A DNA stretch of 64,000 nt from Craspedostauros australis. Taxonomy: Eukaryota; Bacillariophyta; Bacillariophyceae; Mastogloiales; Achnanthaceae. Below the pieces are notes generated by a model that saw nothing but the letters and a program-made list of their open reading frames with translations, was not told where the DNA came from and ran no database searches. The stretch is taken from NCBI GenBank assembly GCA_026770025.1, contig JAMXDE010000004.1, positions 3,025,501 through 3,089,500 on the forward strand, read 5' to 3'. Below, piece by piece: positions 46,201 through 53,982 of the stretch (its first letter is position 1; the number at the start of each line of letters is the position of its first letter). A program made the position numbers and the translations under genes.

Positions 46201-46660
46201 CATACCCATGTGGCACTGCGACCTGTTGCTGCTGCTGTGGCTGTTGCTGTCCGCGCTCAATGTCCTGAGCACCATCGGGAGACCACATGGGCGGTTGATA
46301 GATCGCAGGTCGGTTTGCATCATTGAGATGCTGCCGAAGCAGCGCGGCATTCTGGTAGGTTTGGTCGGCTGCGTGCTGCAAGGAGGTGCCCACCATGCTA
46401 CCTAAGACAACCAGCGGATTGGATCGCGATTCGAATGCCTGCGGCTGTGAAAACCTGGATTGGTGCTGCCGAACTTCCATCGCTTCATGGTCATCAAGCT
46501 GGTCCCAGATTTCGTTGCCATCGCTCCCCCTTGCGTCGTTGTTTGCCGGGGCCACGTTCTGGTAAGTATGCAGAGGAAGCTGGGGCATGTGCGAGTTGGA
46601 GCTGGGAGCAGTTTGGGACGTTGGAAGCAACGGGTCCTCGTCGGGAGACGTGAGATTCAT
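43280..46660 (-). CDS. ATG9: Autophagy-related protein 9 (ATG9)
   Basis: ATG9 is the multispanning lipid scramblase of autophagosome-seeding vesicles. Single exon, 1126 aa. Residues 1-285 are a Gln/His/Asn-rich disordered head. The conserved core begins near 285 and runs to ~985: NVDLFLSHLYTYYYNRGLVP, membrane helices (GMVEIITMCITLGLSAVLLG; IPTYIVVFGTYTIFTAWQFW), RIMRKDNFLVALWNQGDRLL, and the ATG9-typical 'LVGYLHIIFMPFVLVFQ', 'EFNELPHVFDARM', 'KYFGLF/SEVLLALGHLLVFVGG' and 'KPRMVSHNLYKDMD' blocks. A Ser/Asn/Gln-rich insertion of ~180 residues (~473-655) interrupts the core after the first helices. A ~140-residue tail ends in Gln repeats. Start ATG and stop TAG are both clear. Confidence 0.93.
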   Translation of the reverse strand: MNLTSPDEDPLLPTSQTAPSSNSHMPQLPLHTYQNVAPANNDARGSDGNEIWDQLDDHEAMEVRQHQSRFSQPQAFESRSNPLVVLGSMVGTSLQHAADQTYQNAALLRQHLNDANRPAIYQPPMWSPDGAQDIERGQQQPQQQQQVAVPHGYGYNQAHAHTSGQGHATSSTYTHSRNGARSYFNTATNNNGGKVQRYAPLPVMDENDVNLGTSHGSIPLDATLLQSTTASPHHSHHPQFPQHSQNSHHAQYQQQKRQENGRPHGQQGNSEGFESIYGVQSIAKSVFLKVASFPNRAQHDGWGAVPNVDLFLSHLYTYYYNRGLVPILCKGMVEIITMCITLGLSAVLLGHVDWQQVWQCQDEETCHAHVQDYLVWSSSDTATSTATHSFMYKVWKNFVIPTYIVVFGTYTIFTAWQFWQQVQHAIMAKNVLEDKLGFASRKLLGGSIAWEDIVKQLVHVQEAGTFRFMINYGNGNGGSNASSNASSLSQSPSSSLTKPARFERTPQRASQHPQHQSSNPVHGTAQSHMGQTTGTSSPSASQSPGNSFGTECSTDSNSSNEQLNIRSTVSVMQGNHATLPMTPEQRQSPSDELGNTAGDNGQTSPPSAMATSVLDAHEQKQDSTARSSSPHLPTQIPTQMQVEAGEQLQQVSQSTSGLSILEVAQRIMRKDNFLVALWNQGDRLLDCTVGGRMYFGATLEWSLHFCITNFMFNHKYQVRPAFVQDPVALEQRFRLVGYLHIIFMPFVLVFQIMHFALQNVYEFQRSNTYFGGKDWSRAAKWTFREFNELPHVFDARMEPSYKAADEYFGLFGSSEVLLALGHLLVFVGGATGGVLLILAAMNDALLLHVQYGGRNLVWYAGIAGIVYSVGKSLSPTNKPRMVSHNLYKDMDTALLGVAEHTHFYPDIWKNRGWESSVHGALSKLMDSKVKLLLYELASVVLAPYILICKWAPAADKICNFCQSTRHRLRGPGAGDVCGYSTFDFNLYGDEAWDGCTMCDRATPQKGNARRNATRSKPTDLEKSTLGDTILNEPNHRSSWTNRNLAPPSGTPKARHGKMEKSLLNFRAANPGWECRNPGGQSMLLRLEQQQHAAALAEERQMHIDAAKRQLRTLDMLEQQQQQQFSA

Positions 46661-48327
46661 TGTGATCGTTTTGGAAATGTGTTGTGGTGTGATGGGATAG
46701 AATCCTCAATACGTGCGTGCAGCAGTAGCACTGCAGTGTGATGCTGGTCTTTGAGTATGACAATGCAAGCACGTACAGAGTACTCTGCGTGGAGAGTGCT
46801 CTACGCTACGATAGTATGGCACAGTCTGCTGTAATGTGTGAAGTGGAATGAAGCGCTCAGCTCTGAGATCAGACGTGGCGCACTTTTTGGGCTCCAACTG
46901 GCTCTGGCCTCGGATGTTTGTTCTGTGAGATGACGATGTTGCTGCTGCTGTTGCTGTTGTGATCGCAGTCAAGTGCTCTCTATTTCGTTTGCTTGTTGTG
47001 ATTGTGTGGTTGAGTAATGCTATGCCTCCCATGCGAGCAATAATACGAGTGTACCCTGATTCCGTCGCAGACAGTGGCGATATCAAACGTGGATGTTGAA
47101 TGAAGCGTTCACTGTTGAACCAGGTATCAATCACCGACTCAGATGAGGATGGAATAGCAAAGAAGGTGATGGAGATGACGAGAGAGGTCGTTGTTGCTGT
47201 TGTTGCTGCTGCCCCTGCTCGTTCTGCTTCTCTTGGATGTGAACAAGACTGCGATTGAAGCGATTTTTGCACTGAGGTTTTGTGCGAGAGAGAGACTGTG
47301 GTACAGCAACACTCGTGGAGAGTAAGGATGGGTGATGGCAACGTGACCTGTATTCGCACGCTACGCTAGTTGTTGTTCTGTTGTTGTTGCTCCTTTGGTC
47401 CGATGGTGTTGTTGATGGAAAGGTGGACTGTGATGATGCGTGTCACCATGTATCAGTACGCAGGTAAGGGAATGGTATGAGATCCTCCCTCTCCTTGCTT
47501 CCGGAGATGGCGAAACGTGTGTGCGGCGGTGACAGCCACAACGAAAACGAACGAATGGTTGCCTTCCTGTTCGTTCGTTGGTTGGTTGGTTGATTACGTC
47601 TGTGCGGTCCTTCTCTCTTTCCTTGACAGCAGGAGTTCTGTTTTTTCTCCTCTCTGTCCTCTTCTTCGTTGTCGTGGTGCTCGTGGTGGAGAGTGAAGTA
47701 TTTCGTCGTGTTGTTGCCGTTCTTTCCGATTCACCGCGATTCGCCCCTCGGCATCATTTCGTCGATGGACGATGACACCTCAAATTTCTCGTTCTTGTTC
47801 TTCCCACGATTGTGCCTTTGGTGACACGATTCAACGAGGTCGTGATTCATTCCAATTGATAGCCGACGACTCGGCCGATACATCTATATTGACATCATAG
47901 ACTTCCACTTTTCGTGGAGAGATTTGCAAAAATAGGATGGGAGGCACCGACTGCGGCTCTCCAGTGATGTATCACATGATGCAGCGTTTCCTATCCTTTC
48001 GGTTGTGATGGTCGTGGTTCATAGAAGACTACGTTATACGATGTAGTCTTACGCTGTGATGTGCTGTTCAGATGCTTGCTTTCAACTCTTCCTCAATCCC
48101 CTCCTCTCTTGCGTCCCGTAGTTCATCCAATCCATCATATAATATCATAGAATGTGGTGGACGCCATGCGGCTGTCAGCAGTTGCACCCACAGGTGCCCT
48201 TCATCAGACATCCAAGAGCCATCCACTCATCCATTACGGAGATCTTTCGTTGTTCATGCCTCTGCCATTTCAATTGCCATGTACTGGTAATGTGTTCTGT
48301 TCTGTTCTGCTGCAGAGAGTACCAAAC
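46661..48327. other. 5' flank of ATG9 and 3' flank of clathrin light chain
   Basis: About 1.7 kb. Contains the palindrome CAGAGTACTCTG (46776-46787) about 120 bp upstream of the ATG9 start and several GTT/CTG-rich stretches. A 217-codon minus-strand open frame (from ~47360, starting GTG) shows no family features. Confidence 0.5.
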
Positions 48328-49089
48328 TTACTCGGCCCCGACAGCTTGTGCTCTTGCTGGCTCGTTCTTCAGCAAGATCAGGATGTCACGCATGCGCTTC
48401 GTGTCCTCGGCGTTTCCGGCAGAGTCGTGCGAAAGCTCGACCATCTTGCAGACTCGCTGCCACGAGTTGTCGTTCTCCAGATCAGCCTCGATCGCCTCAA
48501 GCTTTGCCTGTTCGTCCTCGCGGTTCTTGGCCATTCTCTTTTCGCGCGCCATCTCGCGCTTCTTCTGGAATGCCTCCAGCTCCTCACGAGCCTTCTCGAC
48601 CATGGCGGCCTTGGCGGCATTCTCTTCCTCCTTGCGGGCCTGAAGGGTCTTTGTCCACTCCTCGTTCCATTTCTGCATTGGAGATGGCTCCGTCGAGACT
48701 GGCTCCTCTGAGACGTCCTCCACGGCAACTGGGGCCGGCATGTCCTCGACCATGGCTGGTGGTGCGCCCAGGAGGATTGGGGCTGCCGACTCCTCGACCT
48801 CCGGTGGAGAAGCGAAGTCGGTGGCAGGTGGGGAAGCAAAATCGGTGACTGGTGGCGAGGCGAAGTCAGCAACCGGAGAGGCAAAGTCGGGAGTTTCATC
48901 CATCATCGGAGCAGGCTGCGCGAATGTGTTGTCCATGGTCTCGTTGAGATCTCCGGCAAACTGCGGCGGTGCCTCGGTCGGTGGTGCCGCGTCTCCGATC
49001 ATGGTGAATCCGGCCTCTTCGGCGGCTGGTGGGGCGGCAGCTGGTTCCTCGGCTGGTGGCATTCCGAAAAAGTTGTTCTCGTCTCCCAT
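48328..49089 (-). CDS. Clathrin light chain
   Basis: A 253-aa regulatory subunit of clathrin triskelia for vesicle budding at Golgi and plasma membrane. The family hallmarks are an acidic, Pro/Ala-rich N-terminal half, then a long charged helix (~residues 140-215: WNEEWTKTLQARKEEENAAK, EKAREELEAFQKKREMAREK) that binds the heavy chain, and the C-terminal 'ENDNSWQRVCKMVELSHDSA ... TKRMRDILILLKNEP' block. The N-terminal half has four tandem DFASP[V/P]-type units at ~67-95. Start ATG is preceded by a (GTTT)n run on the other strand. Stop is TAA. Confidence 0.92.
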   Translation of the reverse strand: MGDENNFFGMPPAEEPAAAPPAAEEAGFTMIGDAAPPTEAPPQFAGDLNETMDNTFAQPAPMMDETPDFASPVADFASPPVTDFASPPATDFASPPEVEESAAPILLGAPPAMVEDMPAPVAVEDVSEEPVSTEPSPMQKWNEEWTKTLQARKEEENAAKAAMVEKAREELEAFQKKREMAREKRMAKNREDEQAKLEAIEADLENDNSWQRVCKMVELSHDSAGNAEDTKRMRDILILLKNEPARAQAVGAE

Positions 49090-50317
49090 GTTGAATGTGT
49101 GTATGTGTTTGTTTGTTTGTTTGTTTGTTTATGTGTTGTGTGGCTAGTTGTGCAGAGCACTGTGAATGGTAGTGGTTGGTGATGTCGAGATTGGTTCATT
49201 CGTGCGGGGTGTTTGTCCAGGAGCAGATGCGCGTGTCGAAGTGGAGGAAAACGAGGCGCAGCCGATCACGTTGTATTGCGTGGATCCATCCATTCGACAG
49301 GATTCGGTGGCAAGCCGATCGTTTCGAAATTGATGCGCATGTTCGACAACGTGTTGGAAGAAGTCCAACAGTGGAGATGCAGAGAATGCAGAAGGATGAT
49401 ATCGGTGTGAGAGCCAGGACAGATGCATATGACACATACGCATAGAAGATCCAACAAAGGCCAACAAAGGGCGATCGAAAAACCAAAATCCGCGTTAGTT
49501 TTGCGAAAAGGCGAAGCAGCTGGCTCGAGTCATTGGTCGAACGCAAACGAACATTGGTGTGCTGTGCCCACGATCTCTATCTTTGCTTCATCCTCGTCAT
49601 CGTCATCGCCATCATTGCCGTCGTCATTGCCGTCTCCTTGTCCACATCCATGGACATGTTCATGTTGCTCCTTACAGTGCTGGTTGTTTGATGAATACAG
49701 TCGGTCTGCTTGTATTGGTGCTGATACTGATGCCGAGGTTGCCGTTGCTGTTGTCGTCGTCGCTGTCGTCGTTGTTGTTGGGTGTTGTTTCCACTTTGCC
49801 TCTTGCCTTGTTTCGGCGCTTTTTCGCTGTTCCTGCCACCGTCACCGTGATTCTCGGTCGTGCCCACGCAACGCAACCGTTCTCACTCGTGTTTCGTCAC
49901 GCTCTCACGTGTTGGCGCCATGTGGTTGCTTCGCGACAATGTTCGTAATGCATCCACGCGTGTCGTGGAAATCTGCGTGTTGTTGGTGTTGCCAAAAAAT
50001 TCGCCTCCCAACGCCAAACGGTTCTTTCGTGTGCGACATGGTTATGTCTCAGAGATAGTCGTATCAGACATTTGGGATGTATCGTGATTCAGAGCCACAT
50101 CTGAGATTCCGCATTCCGCATTCCAGTGAAAACCGAACACTTCGACAACAAGAAGACTGAACGAACAAAAAGCGAGGCAGCGACTTCGTGCGAGATTGAC
50201 CATGACGACGGAGTTGCCGACATCAACAGCAACAGGAATCACACCACCAGCAACCCTTCCTGGCATCATCAACAACAGCGCCGGCTGACATCGAACACAA
50301 ACAGAAGTGTCCACCAT
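49090..50317. other. Divergent promoter region of clathrin light chain and COX6A
   Basis: About 1.2 kb. Begins with the GTTT repeat in the clathrin leader and ends with the A/C-rich COX6A 5' leader (~50140-50317). A 211-codon open frame (49423-50058) is low-complexity Ser/Val-rich and not supported. Confidence 0.5.
49107..49130 (+). repeat. (GTTT)6 microsatellite in the clathrin light chain leader
   Basis: Six perfect GTTT units 18 bp upstream of the start codon of the minus-strand clathrin gene. Read on the sense strand this is an (AAAC)n 5' UTR tract. Confidence 0.85.
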
Positions 50318-51282
50318 GGTGAGTAGCACCAGCGAGGCCAGGGAGGGAAGAGACGCTCATGCGTAACATCGGCAACGATCGAAGTTGTTGGCATCGTAGT
50401 CCCCTGATCGCTCGATCACGATGGCAGAGCAAATGATACCACTTCAAGCTCCGTTTCCAATGAGCATCAAGGACCGCCCGAACGGCATCAGCGCGTTCAA
50501 ACTCCGTGTCACTGGACTGGACCAAGCAGCAGCGTTCCTTTGGCACATATCATCGTCCGATTCATCCCACCCACGGCAATGCCATACTATGTGGAATCAA
50601 CTGCAGCAGCATGCCGCTTTGATGTGGTTTCGAATTCAAATGACGATCTCTCAGTTTTGCCGTGTTCGATTCTTTTCTCCTAACTTTTTCCGCTGTTCTG
50701 AACTGGACTAATCTGCTGTCTACGTCTATTTTATTTATTGCCATGACCTTGCCCAACGATTTGATTAATCCACCAACCCATATTATGCCACATTCCAAAC
50801 GCAAATCAATGGAACCATTCCGCTGCTGTGCTCTACTCTATTCGTACTGGCGTGCGCAGTCTTTCGTCGCCAGATCCACCAGCCTCTTGGCGCGCCGCAT
50901 GGCCGTCACCACAACCCGGCGCAACGTCCGCACCGTCCCACGCCTGGGAACTCCAGAGGAGATGCGGGCCGAGGCCGCCGCCCAGATCCGTGCTCGCGTC
51001 GCATACCAGAAGGAGCTGGCAGCCGCCAACCCGCACAAGTCCATTGCGGAGGAATGGAAGGAGCTCTGGACATGGATCAAGATCAGCATCTTGGTCTGTG
51101 GCCCAATCTGCACATTCGCCATGACCAAGGACATGCTCACCATGGAGCACGAGCATCGTCCCCACGGCGCCCTTCCAGAGTACATGGGCATCCGAAACAA
51201 GGAGTTCCCATGGGAGTGCGACCAGTGCGATCTCTTCGATGGTGAATGCTGGAAGAAGTGCCGTGCCGAGAAGGCCGCTTAG
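50318..51282 (+). CDS. COX6A: Cytochrome c oxidase subunit 6A (COX6A), start codon split off by an intron
   Basis: Small inner-membrane subunit of respiratory complex IV. My model is exon 1 ending in the ATG itself (50318-50320, context GTCCACCATG followed by GTGAGT), then a 539-nt intron and exon 2 at 50860-51282 (after GCGTGCGCAG), giving 141 aa that starts MSFVARSTSLLARRMAVTTT, a classic Arg/Ser mitochondrial presequence. The unspliced frame has no sensible start further up (GTG at 50662). The COX6A core follows: EEWKELWTWIKISILVCGP with one membrane helix, then EHEHRPHGALPEYMGIRNKE and FPWECDQCDLF, matching the family's 'YxHLRIRxKxFPWG' region. The last part carries four cysteines (CDQC ... 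CWKKC), which is not standard. An alternative start is the internal Met of MAVTTTRR. Confidence 0.85.
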
Positions 51283-51845
51283 ACGACGAGTATTCATGGC
51301 AGAGTATCATAGAGCCATCTCCTTCTCTTCCATCCATGCCACAAGGTGGCAGGTAAGCTTTGCTCGACTTTTCTTCTAGTAGAGCAGAGTATTTTTACGA
51401 CCAACACATGCTCAGCGCCAACCAGCAACGTAGATCGGTCCAGTTGAATGGATTTCAATTATTTGCGCAATGCATCGTACAGACTCCTCTGTTCATTTGT
51501 GTTTGTTGCACAGCATTGAGTGAAGTTGTGTGGTGCACACACTGTCCCTCCATCGATTACTCTGGTCCTTCCCTAGTTTGCAGTTTGCATTCAGCAAGAT
51601 ACCACGTCCTTTCCAAACGAGGATTCCTCCAGGGCCAGTTCGTACCTCCCACTTGGTGCCACCACGGAACATTTCCATGCCACACGACTACAATACGCCC
51701 CCTGCACCACTGCGTGCATCCGTAGCATACACTCTATTACTCCAAAGCATTCTCATGAAACCATGACGTGCCGATAATCGTCACAGGCAACAAATGATAC
51801 TTGTATGAACACGCATTACCCAATCACTCTAACAGATAGCGCAGT
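51283..51845. other. Convergent intergenic spacer
   Basis: Lies between the 3' ends of COX6A (+) and CDC73 (-). An ACGAGTA word lies directly after the COX6A stop (~51286-51292). Nothing else is seen. Confidence 0.5.
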
Positions 51846-53378
51846 TTATGGACCATCTTGCGGCAGCATCTCCGGTTTATGGATCGACATGAATTCATCG
51901 ACCCCATTCCAGAAGGATGCGTACGAAACGGAATCCAACCCACGCTTGTCACGACTCAGGACGCACCGCGTGACAGCCCACGCCGCCAGATCCTTGGGAA
52001 TCTTGGTACCCTCCATGCCGACGTAAAAACCGAAAGCGCGGCCGAAGAGATGGACGGGGTTGGAGTAGATGCCGGGCCAGTCCTTGAACTGCCACGAGGC
52101 GCCCAAAGCCACGACGGCGACGACGCGGTCCCAGTCCTTGGAGGATTTGAGACGCTGCTTGGGATTGTCGATGAGCTCGTACTCCAGCGTGCCGCCACCC
52201 AACCGCGCGTTGACCTTGCGTTGGAAGCTGGTGACGAGGTTGCCCTTGTTGCGGCCACCCTGCTTCAGCATGACGTCGCGCGGGACGAATCGGCGTTTGC
52301 CGAAGAATTCGTGGGCGTTGATGATGGTGAGCGGTGCGGTCATACCCTTGGGCAGGACGATGATGGGCTTTTTGCCCACGAGGTGCTGGCGGAACCCGGA
52401 TCGGCCCGAGTCGTCGCCACCGCGACCGTGCGATGATCGCGACGATCCGCCCTTGCGCTTGGGTGGCGGGTTGATGGTCTCCAGGTACATTTGCAGGATG
52501 CGCGTGAGATCCTTGCCTGGCGCTGCCTGAAGGATCGAGGCGGAGTTCCCCACGGGAATCTCCCAGGCCATCATCTGCGTCGTCTTCTCTCGATGTTGCT
52601 GCAGCATATCAGGCGTGACACCGAAACCTTCGCAGGACAGACTGGCATGCAGCTTCTCGCGATCCTTCCTCTGCGCCTCGGAGACGCCGTCCTTCGTGGA
52701 TGCCTGTGCGCGCTTGTCCACGACGGTGCTGAGGTTGGTCATGAGCTTGGCATTGTCGATGGTCTTGTGCTTCTTCTTGCCCGAGGAAGGGGCATCGTCA
52801 CCGCGCCCCGACGACGAGGTATGGCGGCGCTTTCCATCACGGTGCTTGTCCTTCTTGTGATGGCGTTTGTCGTGCTTGTGATGCGATCGGCTCCTCTCGC
52901 GGTCACGATCCTGATCACGTCCGCGGTGGTGGTGCTTGTCACTCGAGGAACGCGATTTGGAGTCCGATCGTCTGGCTGGATCCGAAGATGATGATGGCTT
53001 TGAGGAGGGTTTGGGCGGCCGGGCCTCCTGGTTCGGTTCTGCGGCGGGTGGTTGCGATGGCGCCGAAGCGGAGGATCCCAGAAAGTAACCAATGATCGTG
53101 GGCTTCTCCAACGGCTTGACTGGATCCTTGACCTGATGCTGCTTGCAGGCCTTTCTGTACGTCACGAGACTCTGGTTGGGGTTGATGATCTGCAGGAAGA
53201 TGCTGGCCAGCGTGTACTCGCAGGACTTGCCATTGAGATGGATCTGCACCTTGTCCGCGTTCGTCCCGGAGATGGTCTCCCCATTCCAGGACAGCTGCAT
53301 CCCATCCGCGCTGAGCACCACCTGGGCCAAAGCCCCCTTCGATGCCCATCGCCTCAGCGTCTCCGAACTTCCCGACAT
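51846..53378 (-). CDS. CDC73: PAF1-complex subunit CDC73 (parafibromin)
   Basis: A 510-aa subunit of the RNA polymerase II-associated PAF1 complex, which supports elongation and histone modification. The C-terminal ~165 residues are the Ras-like CDC73 domain: KPIIVLPKGMTAPLTIINAH, EFFGKRRFVPRDVML, KDWDRVVAVVALGASWQFKD, PVHLFGRAFGFYVG and the closing FWNGVDEFM. The N-terminal ~110 residues keep 'LRRWASKGALAQV', 'YTLASIFLQIINPNQSLVTY' and 'KPTIIGYFLG', the family's N-domain. The middle (~120-200) is a Ser/Arg/His/Lys-rich stretch (HHRGRDQDRDRERSRSHHK) that probably serves nuclear localisation. Single exon, with clear ATG and TAA. Head-to-head with MPP beta. Confidence 0.95.
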   Translation of the reverse strand: MSGSSETLRRWASKGALAQVVLSADGMQLSWNGETISGTNADKVQIHLNGKSCEYTLASIFLQIINPNQSLVTYRKACKQHQVKDPVKPLEKPTIIGYFLGSSASAPSQPPAAEPNQEARPPKPSSKPSSSSDPARRSDSKSRSSSDKHHHRGRDQDRDRERSRSHHKHDKRHHKKDKHRDGKRRHTSSSGRGDDAPSSGKKKHKTIDNAKLMTNLSTVVDKRAQASTKDGVSEAQRKDREKLHASLSCEGFGVTPDMLQQHREKTTQMMAWEIPVGNSASILQAAPGKDLTRILQMYLETINPPPKRKGGSSRSSHGRGGDDSGRSGFRQHLVGKKPIIVLPKGMTAPLTIINAHEFFGKRRFVPRDVMLKQGGRNKGNLVTSFQRKVNARLGGGTLEYELIDNPKQRLKSSKDWDRVVAVVALGASWQFKDWPGIYSNPVHLFGRAFGFYVGMEGTKIPKDLAAWAVTRCVLSRDKRGLDSVSYASFWNGVDEFMSIHKPEMLPQDGP

Positions 53379-53982
53379 TCTCGCAACCTCAAGCGCTTGC
53401 TTGTTCCTTCACAGTGCAGTGGCAGCGGAGTCCTTTGATAAGCACTGCGGGTCTGGCTTCGGTACGATCTATGAGTATTGGCACTGGGGTGTTGGTGTGA
53501 AGACAGGAACATGCGGACGCAGCCCATCGCGACAGGTGATGATACCGGTGTGTTTGTGTTGTTCCGGTCTTCGTTTGGTTTTTGGGTTTGGTGCTTTGAT
53601 GAGTCTTGTTTGTCGCCATCAAACGTGAACAAATCCGAATCATGATCGTGACTCATCTGTGCGACAATGGACAATGACGTCAAATCGGGTATCGATTGAA
53701 GCGTCTGCTATGCGTCCGGTCATTTGGTTAGTTTTATCGCACGTTGTGCCGCGATCCTTCAGCGCAAACACGAAGGCGACGCGCCGTTTCGCGATGGACA
53801 GCAACAGCAACGCGAGTCGCCGTGGAGGGTATCGGCAACGAGCGCACCCAAACGCAACCGCAGGAGCCACCATCGCTGCGGACAGCCTCACCCAGAGCAA
53901 CATCTCTCCAGTTCGGCCTCTGTGTGAACAACAGTGCCTCCACCAACAGCGAAACAACTGAAGAGTAACTTGAGACGGAACC
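53379..53982. other. Divergent promoter region of CDC73 and MPP beta
   Basis: About 600 bp between two head-to-head housekeeping genes. The right half is an A/C-rich leader of MPP beta. No gene is seen. Confidence 0.5.

Noticed and set aside
46706-47360. 217-codon minus-strand frame upstream of ATG9
   Set aside because: Starts with GTG, Ser/Thr-rich, and no recognisable domain.
50662-50859. Long N-terminus of COX6A from GTG at 50662
   Set aside because: No ATG at the head; the sequence is intron-like with a pyrimidine-rich end, and splicing to the ATG at 50318 gives a proper presequence.
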